From Deltaproteobacteria bacterium (GTDB lineage: Bacteria; Desulfobacterota; Deferrimicrobia; Deferrimicrobiales; Deferrimicrobiaceae), in assembly GCA_017889845.1 (NCBI GenBank), contig JAGGAJ010000025.1, positions 1 to 14,577 on the forward strand: DNA of 14,577 bases, given 5' to 3'. Below are positions 1 through 12,673 of the stretch, piece after piece; position 1 is the stretch's first letter; the number at the start of each line of letters is the position of its first letter. The notes under the pieces are model-generated. The model had not been told where the DNA came from. It was given only the letters and a program-made list of their open reading frames with translations, and did not search any database. The position numbers and the translations under genes were made by a program.

Positions 1-91
1 CCCGGTGGCGATGGAGAAGGAGCTGCGGTTCGCGATCCGCGAGGGCGGCCGCACCGTGGGCGCCGGAGTCGTCGCGGAAATCACCGAGTAG
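1..91 (+). CDS. tuf: Elongation factor Tu, C-terminal 29 residues (partial)
   Basis: The frame starting at base 2 encodes 29 residues and ends with TAG at 89-91. The peptide reads PVAMEKELRFAIREGG then RTVGAGVVAEITE, which matches the end of EF-Tu domain 3, including the near-universal RTVGAGVV motif. EF-Tu is the GTPase that delivers aminoacyl-tRNA to the ribosomal A site. Only the last strand region of the beta-barrel is present; the GTPase domain lies upstream of the window. The next gene, rpmG, starts 34 nt downstream with no visible terminator, so the two are probably co-transcribed. Identification rests on a short but highly conserved tail and on the tuf-rpmG-trnW-secE-nusG order known from several bacterial groups. 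Confidence 0.93.
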   Translation, partial: PVAMEKELRFAIREGGRTVGAGVVAEITE

Positions 92-125
92 GGAACAGGA
101 TAACCGGGAAAGGGCGGAGCGGAAG

Positions 126-275
126 ATGCGGGACATCATCACCCTGGCGTGCGCGGACTGCAAGAACCGCAACTACACGACCACGAAGAACAAGAAGACC
201 ACGCCCGACAAGCTCGAGCTGAGGAAATATTGCCCGACGTGCCGCAAGCACACCGCGCACAAGGAGACCAAGTAG
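126..275 (+). CDS. rpmG: 50S ribosomal protein L33 (zinc-binding form)
   Basis: This 49-residue protein begins MRDIITLACADCKNRNY and ends HTAHKETK, the usual size and pattern of bacterial L33, a small protein of the large subunit near the E site. Two CxxC pairs (C9/C12 and C36/C39) form the zinc-ribbon of the C+ type; zinc-free paralogues lack these cysteines. A purine-rich ribosome-binding stretch (GGGCGGAGCGGAAG) lies directly before ATG126. The gene sits between tuf and tRNA-Trp, 34 nt after tuf and 15 nt before the tRNA. No terminator separates them, which implies one primary transcript that is later cut at the tRNA. The short length makes the call depend on motif and context, but both agree. 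Confidence 0.95.
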   Translation: MRDIITLACADCKNRNYTTTKNKKTTPDKLELRKYCPTCRKHTAHKETK

Positions 276-290
276 CCGGCGAAGGGGCGA

Positions 291-367
291 AGGCCAGTAG
301 CTCTAACGGCTAGAGCAGCGGACTCCAAATCCGCGGGTTGGGGGTTCGAATCCCTCCTGGCCTGCCA
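291..367 (+). tRNA. trnW: tRNA-Trp (anticodon CCA), 3' CCA encoded
   Basis: A full cloverleaf can be drawn. The acceptor stem is 291-297 with 357-363 (7 perfect pairs). The D stem is 300-303 with 313-316. The anticodon stem is 318-322 with 330-334 (5 perfect pairs) and encloses the loop CTCCAAA. The T stem is 340-344 with 352-356 (one G-U) and has loop TTCGAAT. The anticodon at 325-327 is CCA, reading UGG. The discriminator is G364 and the CCA end at 365-367 is in the DNA. The tRNA lies 15 nt after rpmG and 29 nt before secE, with no visible promoter or terminator on either side. It is therefore probably excised from the polycistronic transcript by RNase P and 3' processing enzymes. Confidence 0.98.
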
Positions 368-396
368 TCCCCCGACCGACACAGGAGCTGCACCGC

Positions 397-678
397 ATGG
401 CGAAGTCGATCAAGGACAGGTTGCTGGAGAGGCTGCCGGGGACGCGGTCCTCGTCCGACGACGGGCGGTCCGGCGGGCCCCCGGTGGGCGTTACCCGGAA
501 GGTCGCCGTTTTCTTCCAGGAGTTCAAGACGGAGATGAAGAAGGTCACCTGGCCCGGGCGGAAGGACACCGTCGCCTCCACGGCGGTGGTCATCGTCACC
601 GTGCTGGTCATCGTGGCGTTCCTCGGCCTGGTGGACTTCGCCCTGGGGAAGGTCGTCCAGTCCATCCTGAACTATTAA
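397..678 (+). CDS. secE: Protein translocase subunit SecE
   Basis: This is a 93-residue protein. The N-terminal 30 residues are charged and rich in Ser, Gly and Arg. They are followed by an amphipathic segment with the SecE signature around residues 43-53 (FKTEMKKVTWP). One hydrophobic span then covers about residues 60-83. This is the short single-membrane-span form common outside the enterobacteria, whose SecE has three spans and about 127 residues. SecE clamps the SecY channel in the inner membrane and is needed for protein export. AGGAG at 383-387 lies 9 nt before ATG397. It is followed 20 nt later by nusG, the nearly universal secE-nusG pair. The glycine/serine-rich N-terminal stretch looks disordered. 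Confidence 0.95.
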   Translation: MAKSIKDRLLERLPGTRSSSDDGRSGGPPVGVTRKVAVFFQEFKTEMKKVTWPGRKDTVASTAVVIVTVLVIVAFLGLVDFALGKVVQSILNY

Positions 679-698
679 CCCCTCCCAAAGAGGAAACG

Positions 699-1226
699 AT
701 GGCGAAACAGTGGTTCGTCGTTCATACCTATTCCGGGTATGAGAAAAAGGTCCGGGAATCCCTGCTGAACCGCATCGCCACGGAAGGGCTGCAGGAACGG
801 TTCGGCGACGTCCTGATCCCCGCGGAGACGGTGGTGGAGATGAAGAAGGGGAAGAAGAAGACGGGAACGCGCAGCTTCTTCCCCGGGTACCTGCTGGTGA
901 ACATGGAGCTTGACGAGGTCACGTGGCACCTCGTGCGCCACACCCCGAAGGTCACCGGGTTCGTGGGCGGCCAGCATCCGGCCCCCATACCGGAGTCCGA
1001 AGTGGAGGACATCAAATCCCAGATGGTCGAGGGGCGGCTGAAGCCCAAGCCCAAGATCACCTTTTCGGAGGGGGAGAACGTGCGGGTGGTCGACGGCCCC
1101 TTCTCCAACTTCAGCGGCACCGTGGACAGCATCAAGCCGGACAAGGGGAAGGTGGTCGTCCTGGTCTCCATCTTCGGTCGGGCAACCCCCGTCGAGCTCG
1201 ATTTCACGCAGGTAGAAAAAGCATAG
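699..1226 (+). CDS. nusG: Transcription termination/antitermination factor NusG
   Basis: This 175-residue protein has the two-domain NusG layout. The NGN domain, about residues 1-110, begins MAKQWFVVHTYSGYEKKV and includes the RSFFPGYLLV motif at 58-67, which contributes to the surface that binds the RNA polymerase clamp. The C-terminal KOW domain, about 122-175, carries GENVRVVDGPFSNFSGTV. NusG binds RNA polymerase and raises processivity. Through the KOW domain it contacts Rho or ribosomal protein S10, linking transcription to termination or translation. A purine-rich AAAGAGGAAA precedes ATG699. It lies 20 nt after secE and 30 nt before rplK. Nothing is missing or added compared with the family. 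Confidence 0.97.
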   Translation: MAKQWFVVHTYSGYEKKVRESLLNRIATEGLQERFGDVLIPAETVVEMKKGKKKTGTRSFFPGYLLVNMELDEVTWHLVRHTPKVTGFVGGQHPAPIPESEVEDIKSQMVEGRLKPKPKITFSEGENVRVVDGPFSNFSGTVDSIKPDKGKVVVLVSIFGRATPVELDFTQVEKA

Positions 1227-1245
1227 CGCCTCGCGAAGGGAGGCG
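1227..1245 (+). promoter_or_regulatory. Hairpin immediately before the rplK ribosome-binding site
   Basis: CGCCTC at 1227-1232 pairs perfectly with GAGGCG at 1240-1245 around a 7-nt loop. The stem begins right after the nusG stop codon and ends against the rplK Shine-Dalgarno sequence (GGAGGAG, 1245-1251). In E. coli the L1 repressor binds mRNA just before rplK, so the position suits an L1 translational operator. I cannot match the L1 consensus by eye, so that role is inferred from position only. Confidence 0.35.
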
Positions 1246-1256
1246 GAGGAGAAGCC

Positions 1257-1679
1257 ATGGCGAAGAAGATCGTTGCCCAGATCAAGCTGCAGATCGTGGC
1301 CGGCAAGGCGAATCCCTCGCCCCCCGTGGGCCCTGCCCTCGGGCAGCACGGCGTGAACATCATGGAGTTCTGCAAGGCGTTCAACGCGAGGACCGCCTCG
1401 CAGGAGGGGATGGTCATCCCCGTGGTGATCACCGTCTTCGCGGACCGATCCTTCACCTTCATCACGAAGACGCCTCCGGCGTCGGTATTGCTGCTGAAGG
1501 CCGCCGGGCTCGAGAAGGGGAGCAAGACGCCAAAGCGCGAGAAGTGCGGGAAGATCTCCCGGGACAAGGTGGAGGAGATCGCGAAGCTGAAGATGACGGA
1601 CCTGGACGTGAAGGACCTGGCCGCGGCGATCAAGACGATCGAGGGGACGGCGCGCAGCATGGGGCTGGACGTCGTCTGA
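1257..1679 (+). CDS. rplK: 50S ribosomal protein L11
   Basis: This 140-residue protein is close to the usual 141-142 of the family. The N-terminal domain contains PSPPVGPALGQHGVNIMEF at about residues 20-38. Its prolines P22 and P23 lie in the helix that thiostrepton contacts together with 23S rRNA. The C-terminal rRNA-binding domain ends with GTARSMGLDVV. L11 forms the base of the GTPase-associated centre next to L10-L7/L12 and contributes to factor turnover and the stringent response. Shine-Dalgarno GGAGGAG at 1245-1251 is 5 nt from ATG1257. It pairs with rplA in the usual L11 operon, where L1 is the known feedback repressor in E. coli. Confidence 0.97.
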   Translation: MAKKIVAQIKLQIVAGKANPSPPVGPALGQHGVNIMEFCKAFNARTASQEGMVIPVVITVFADRSFTFITKTPPASVLLLKAAGLEKGSKTPKREKCGKISRDKVEEIAKLKMTDLDVKDLAAAIKTIEGTARSMGLDVV

Positions 1680-1728
1680 TCCGGGACGCCCGGAAACCAA
1701 CCAGCGCCCGGCGCGACCGCACCGGGCG
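1680..1728 (+). promoter_or_regulatory. Two GC-rich hairpins in the rplK-rplA spacer
   Basis: The first stem pairs TCCGGG (1680-1685) with CCCGGA (1689-1694) around a 3-nt loop and begins immediately after the rplK stop codon. The second pairs CGCCCGG (1705-1711) with CCGGGCG (1722-1728) around a 10-nt loop. The rplA ribosome-binding site (GGGAGGGG, 1733-1740) follows 4 nt later. No T-run follows either stem, so an intrinsic terminator is unlikely. They may affect rplA translation or mRNA stability; an L1 operator here cannot be excluded. Confidence 0.4.
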
Positions 1729-1743
1729 GGAAGGGAGGGGGAA

Positions 1744-2445
1744 ATGCCGAAACGCGGGAAAAAGTACCTGGAATCACGGGGCAGGGTGAACAGGGAGGCA
1801 AAGTACTCTCTCGACGAAGCGCTGGACCTTCTCAAGGAGACGGCCCGGGCGAAATTCGACGAGACGGTCGAGGTCGCGATGCGGCTGGGGGTCGACCCGA
1901 AATACCCGGACCAGCAGGTCCGGGGGTCGGTGGTCCTCCCGCACGGGACGGGGAAGAGCGTGCGCGTCCTCGTGTTCGCGAAGGGGGAGAAGCAGAAGGA
2001 GGCCCTGGATGCCGGCGCGGATTTCGCCGGCAGCGACGAGCTGATCGCGAAGATCCAGGGCGGGTGGCTCGATTTCGACAAGGCCGTGGCCACGCCGGAC
2101 GTCATGGGGGCGGTGGGGCGGATCGGGAAACTCCTGGGTCCCCGGGGGCTGATGCCGAACCCGAAGGTCGGAACCGTCACCTTCGACGTGGCGCGGGCCG
2201 TGCGGGACCTGAAGGGCGGCAAGGTGGAGTTCCGGGTAGACAAGACGGCGACGCTCCACGCCGGCATCGGGAAGGTGAGCTTCGGGAAGGACCGGATCAA
2301 GGAGAATTTCCTCACCTTCTTCGAGGCCATCCAGAAGGCGAAACCGTCGGGAGCCAAGGGGACCTACATCCGCACCCTGGCGGTGTCCACCACGATGGGG
2401 CCGGGGATCAAGCTGAACACGAGTGCACTGGTGGCCGCGAAGTAA
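1744..2445 (+). CDS. rplA: 50S ribosomal protein L1
   Basis: This 233-residue protein is typical in length for bacterial L1 (about 230-235). It begins MPKRGKKYLESRGRV. Domain I parts flank an inserted domain II, which contains GSVVLPHGTGK and the family signature GKLLGPRGLMPNPKVGTVT at residues 128-146. L1 binds the mobile L1 stalk of 23S rRNA at the E site and assists release of deacylated tRNA. In E. coli it also represses its own operon by binding mRNA before rplK. GGGAGGGG at 1733-1740 sits 3 nt before ATG1744, a strong but close ribosome-binding site. The stop TAA is followed by the 220-nt structured rplJ leader. Confidence 0.97.
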   Translation: MPKRGKKYLESRGRVNREAKYSLDEALDLLKETARAKFDETVEVAMRLGVDPKYPDQQVRGSVVLPHGTGKSVRVLVFAKGEKQKEALDAGADFAGSDELIAKIQGGWLDFDKAVATPDVMGAVGRIGKLLGPRGLMPNPKVGTVTFDVARAVRDLKGGKVEFRVDKTATLHAGIGKVSFGKDRIKENFLTFFEAIQKAKPSGAKGTYIRTLAVSTTMGPGIKLNTSALVAAK

Positions 2446-2466
2446 ACGCTCTTTGCCATACGGAAA

Positions 2467-2554
2467 CTTCCTTTGTCAAAGACCGCGGGTTCGCCGCCGG
2501 CGACCAAGGGGGCGGGGGGATTTCGGCCCCGCCCGGCCCGCGCAGACAAAGGGG
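2467..2554 (+). promoter_or_regulatory. rplJ leader, L10-binding element (L10_leader-like)
   Basis: The fold can be drawn directly. P1 is 2470-2477 with 2545-2552 (CCTTTGTC with GACAAAGG). P2 is 2484-2489 with 2537-2542 (CGCGGG with CCCGCG). Two arms lie inside P2: 2491-2495 with 2499-2503 (TCGCC/GGCGA) and 2510-2517 with 2527-2534 (GGGCGGGG/CCCCGCCC). The result is a three-way junction. The asymmetric joint between P1 and P2 (AAAGAC opposite CA) is kink-turn-like. The run CAAAGACCGCGGGTTC resembles, from memory, the conserved core of the L10 leader family, in which L10-L7/L12 binds its own mRNA. Location, just upstream of rplJ, also fits. Confidence 0.72.
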
Positions 2555-2580
2555 AGCCGGTTGGACGGATGCACGAGGAT

Positions 2581-2651
2581 CCTTTCCTTCGCCGCGCCCC
2601 TCTTCCTTTGACGGGGGTTTCGTCATAGACAGATTCCTTTTCGAGGAAAGG
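2581..2651 (+). promoter_or_regulatory. Long-range helix that would mask the rplJ ribosome-binding site
   Basis: CCTTTCCT at 2581-2588 is the exact reverse complement of AGGAAAGG at 2644-2651, the purine-rich stretch serving as ribosome-binding region for rplJ. Pairing would hide it. A competing local hairpin (TTCCT 2634-2638 with AGGAA 2644-2648) exists. There is also an upstream alternative in which CAAAGG (2547-2552) pairs with CCTTTG (2605-2610) and excludes P1 of the L10-binding element. The function is inferred from pairing alone. Confidence 0.4.
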
Positions 2652-2665
2652 GGGAAACGGACGCG

Positions 2666-3199
2666 GTGAAGAAAATGGGCAAGACAGAGACGGTCGAAGC
2701 GTTGAAGGGCGCCATCGCGGCGCAGCGCGGAGCCGTGGTCGCATCGTTCCGGGGGATGACGGTGGCCGAGATGACCGCACTCCGGAAGAAGCTCCGGGAG
2801 GCGAAGGCCGAGTTCAAGGTGGTCAAGAACACCATGATCCGGCTGGCCGCGCGGGGGACGCCGTTCCAGCACCTCACCGAGCACTTCAAAGGACCCACGG
2901 CGGTGGCCTTCACCCACGGGGACCCGGTGGCGCTGGCCAGGGCGATGAAGGAGTTCTCCGCCGGTAGCCCCAAGATCGCCATCCGGGCGGGCTACCTCGA
3001 CGGACGGGTCCTGTCCGCGACGGATGTCAAGGCGCTCGCCGACGTGCCGTCCCGCGAGGTTCTCCTCTCGCGGCTGGCCGGCGGGCTCGTCTCCCCGGTC
3101 ACCCGGCTGGTCCGGGCGCTTTCCGGGCCGCAGCGCAAGCTGGTGTACGCGCTGGATTCCATCCGCCGGCAGGGGACCCCGGAAGCAACCGCAGGATAA
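2666..3199 (+). CDS. rplJ: 50S ribosomal protein L10
   Basis: From GTG2666 this encodes 177 residues. The globular N-terminal domain carries GAVVASFRGMTVAEMTALRKKLREA and VKNTMIRLAARGT, typical of L10. A long C-terminal helix, about residues 140-170 (PVTRLVRALSG onward), is where L7/L12 dimers dock. L10 anchors the stalk to 23S rRNA beside L11, and as L10-L7/L12 it represses its own mRNA. The start is uncertain. GTG2666 has AAGGGGG 11 nt upstream, whereas ATG2675 (174 residues) has GGTGA at 2665-2669 only 5 nt upstream. Both begin with short lysine-rich tails, so the mature protein differs little. It follows a 220-nt structured leader and precedes rplL by 39 nt. Confidence 0.95.
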   Translation: MKKMGKTETVEALKGAIAAQRGAVVASFRGMTVAEMTALRKKLREAKAEFKVVKNTMIRLAARGTPFQHLTEHFKGPTAVAFTHGDPVALARAMKEFSAGSPKIAIRAGYLDGRVLSATDVKALADVPSREVLLSRLAGGLVSPVTRLVRALSGPQRKLVYALDSIRRQGTPEATAG

Positions 3200-3238
3200 C
3201 CTCAACACACCAACGAATCCCAAGGAGGATCATACGAA

Positions 3239-3628
3239 ATGGCTGCAATGAGCAAGGAGGAGTTCATCGCGATGGTGGAGGGAATGACCGTCCTCGAGCT
3301 GCACGAGATCGTGAAAGCCCTGGAAGACCGGTTCGGAGTGACGGCGGCGGCACCGGCCATGGCCTTCGCGGCACCCGGCGCGGCACCCGGCGCGGCCGCC
3401 GCGGTCGCCGAGGAGAAGACGGAGTTCGACGTCGTCCTGACCGGGTTCGGCGCCAACAAGATCCAGGTCATCAAGGTGGTCCGCGAACTCACCGGCCTGG
3501 GCCTGAAGGAGGCCAAGGACCTGGTCGAGGGCGTGCCCAAGCCGCTGAAGGAGGGGGTGGCCAAGAAGGACGCCGAGGACATGAAGAAGAAGATCGCAGA
3601 CGCCGGGGGGACCGCGGAGATCAAGTAG
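3239..3628 (+). CDS. rplL: 50S ribosomal protein L7/L12
   Basis: This 129-residue protein has three parts. Residues 1-34 form the dimerisation and L10-binding domain (MSKEEFIAMVEGMTVLEL). Residues 35-57 are an Ala/Pro/Gly hinge. Residues 58-129 are the compact factor-binding domain, with KTEFDVVLTGFGANKIQVIK and GLGLKEAKDLVEG. L7/L12 forms the flexible multi-copy stalk that recruits EF-Tu, EF-G and IF2. The strong AAGGAGG at 3222-3228 fixes the start at ATG3239 (10-nt spacing); the internal ATG3248 is too far away. A stronger ribosome-binding site than that of rplJ fits the need for several L7/L12 copies per L10. The hinge contains a 12-bp tandem repeat. Confidence 0.97.
   Translation: MAAMSKEEFIAMVEGMTVLELHEIVKALEDRFGVTAAAPAMAFAAPGAAPGAAAAVAEEKTEFDVVLTGFGANKIQVIKVVRELTGLGLKEAKDLVEGVPKPLKEGVAKKDAEDMKKKIADAGGTAEIK
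3368..3391 (+). repeat. 12-bp perfect tandem duplication in the L7/L12 hinge
   Basis: GCGGCACCCGGC occurs twice back to back (3368-3379, 3380-3391), in frame. It encodes AAPG-AAPG at residues 44-51, followed by more alanine codons. The hinge tolerates length variation, so a slippage-generated copy is plausible. Confidence 0.9.
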
Positions 3629-3652
3629 CCGCCGTCGCCAGCGTACCCAACC

Positions 3653-3680
3653 GCGGGGGGCGCGCCGTTCCGCCCCCCGC
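3653..3680 (+). promoter_or_regulatory. Perfect 10-bp hairpin between rplL and rpoB (attenuator or processing site)
   Basis: GCGGGGGGCG (3653-3662) pairs along its whole length with CGCCCCCCGC (3671-3680) around an 8-nt loop. It lies 25 nt after the rplL stop and 33 nt before the rpoB start. No T-run follows, so it is not a full intrinsic terminator. In E. coli the same spacer holds a partial transcriptional attenuator and an RNase III site that lower rpoBC expression relative to the ribosomal proteins. This hairpin is the positional counterpart. Pausing, attenuation and cleavage cannot be told apart by eye. Confidence 0.6.
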
Positions 3681-3712
3681 ATCATCCATTGCTCTACCCC
3701 CGGGGTGACACG

Positions 3713-7834
<4,122 letters not shown>

Positions 7835-7870
7835 GAAACCCGAAACGGGTAGAGATACCGGGAGGCATCC

Positions 7871-12054
<4,184 letters not shown>

Positions 12055-12058
<4 letters not shown>

Positions 12059-12083
12059 CAGGGCGGGAAACCGTTGCTATAAA
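12055..12083 (+). promoter_or_regulatory. Strong extended -10 sigma-70-type promoter for the str operon
   Basis: TTGACA at 12055-12060 is a perfect -35 box. A 17-nt spacer (12061-12077) separates it from TATAAA at 12078-12083, one base off the TATAAT consensus. TGC directly before the -10 (12075-12077) gives an extended -10. Transcription would start near 12090, leaving a leader of about 50 nt before rpsL. The -35 overlaps the rpoC stop codon (12056-12058). The spacing and match are striking in a GC-rich sequence. Confidence 0.85.
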
Positions 12084-12138
12084 GATTACTTTCGTCCGGT
12101 AAGCAAGGGAGAGTCCGTTCAACGGAAGGGAAGAGGGA

Positions 12139-12510
12139 ATGCCCACGATCAACCAGCTGGTCCGGAAGGGGCGGGAGGCGATCGCCAACAAGAGCAACTC
12201 CCCGGCGCTCGAACGCTGCCCCCAGAAGCGGGGGGTCTGCCTCCGCGTGTACACCACGACGCCGAAGAAGCCGAACTCCGCCCTCCGGAAGGTGGCGAGG
12301 GTGCGCCTCACCAACGGCGTCGAGGTGACGGTGTACATCCCGGGCGAGGGGCACAACCTCCAGGAGCACTCCGTGGTCATGATCCGGGGGGGGCGCGTGA
12401 AGGACCTCCCCGGCGTTCGCTACCACATCATCCGCGGGAAGCTGGATTCCGTCGGCGTCCAGGACAGACGGAAGTCGCGGTCGAAGTACGGCACCAAGCG
12501 ACCCAAATAG
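12139..12510 (+). CDS. rpsL: 30S ribosomal protein S12
   Basis: This 123-residue protein begins MPTINQLVRKGREA and ends SKYGTKRPK, the standard bacterial S12 length. S12 sits at the decoding centre and controls accuracy. Conserved loops are TTTPKKPNSALRKV, with K43, and PGEGHNLQEHS followed by RGGRVKDLPG, with K88 and D89. K43 and K88 are the positions whose change gives streptomycin resistance, so the sequence is of the sensitive type. D89 is the residue methylthiolated by RimO in E. coli. A purine-rich ribosome-binding stretch lies at 12126-12138, preceded by a small hairpin (TCCGT/ACGGA, 12114-12126). It is the first gene of the str operon and has its own promoter. It contains a G8 tract at 12386-12393. 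Confidence 0.98.
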   Translation: MPTINQLVRKGREAIANKSNSPALERCPQKRGVCLRVYTTTPKKPNSALRKVARVRLTNGVEVTVYIPGEGHNLQEHSVVMIRGGRVKDLPGVRYHIIRGKLDSVGVQDRRKSRSKYGTKRPK

Positions 12511-12566
12511 CTTCCCGACTATCGGAACGGTAGTTCCATCCGGTCCCCGGCGGGCCTGCCGGGAAG
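12511..12566 (+). promoter_or_regulatory. Structured 5' half of the rpsL-rpsG spacer
   Basis: CTTCCCG (12511-12517), starting right after the rpsL stop, pairs perfectly with CGGGAAG (12560-12566). It encloses a hairpin GGAAC/GTTCC (12524-12528 with 12533-12537) and CCGG/CCGG (12540-12543 with 12547-12550). A mutually exclusive hairpin, CCCGGC/GCCGGG (12546-12551 with 12558-12563), uses part of the same 3' arm. In E. coli, S7 binds the rpsL-rpsG spacer to repress the downstream cistron. An S7-related role is inferred from position. Confidence 0.45.
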
Positions 12567-12606
12567 GGTAAAACAGCGGTGGTTCCGGTCCCGCCCCGCG
12601 CGGCGT

Positions 12607-12649
12607 GCGGCGGACACCGGAGTCTTGTGTTTCCGGAGAAGTCCGCGGC
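12607..12649 (+). promoter_or_regulatory. Two-helix stem with asymmetric loop before rpsG (candidate S7 operator)
   Basis: The lower helix is GCGGAC (12610-12615) with GTCCGC (12641-12646). The upper helix is CCGGA (12617-12621) with TCCGG (12632-12636). They are joined by an asymmetric internal loop of A12616 opposite AGAA (12637-12640), and the apical loop is 10 nt. The base can extend past one mismatch to 12607/12649. It ends 8 nt before the rpsG Shine-Dalgarno GAGGAGG (12658-12664). Stacked helices with an asymmetric loop are common in protein-binding leader RNAs; binding by S7 is an inference. Confidence 0.45.
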
Positions 12650-12673
12650 AAACGGACGAGGAGGTTCTTGCGC

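Noticed and set aside
675..2357. A 560-codon minus-strand frame opposite nusG, rplK and rplA.
   Set aside because: It lies entirely opposite well-supported ribosomal and NusG genes, has biased composition and no domain.
2453..2485. TTGCCA as a -35 box for an rplJ promoter in the leader.
   Set aside because: No -10-like hexamer is found at 16-18 nt spacing, and the bases belong to the L10 leader fold.
3689..3712. Upstream in-frame TTG start for rpoB giving 8 extra residues.
   Set aside because: GGGGTGA sits 4 nt before ATG3713, and beta subunits normally begin near MAYLDYRNRIKRVDF. The extra residues overlap the spacer just after the hairpin.
7838..7850. ACCCG/CGGGT hairpin between rpoB and rpoC as a terminator.
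   Set aside because: Only 5 bp with a 3-nt loop and no T-run; rpoC follows at once with its own ribosome-binding site.
12605..12673. Upstream in-frame GTG start for rpsG giving 23 extra residues.
   Set aside because: The extension crosses the structured spacer. The good Shine-Dalgarno and S7 homology both point to ATG12674.
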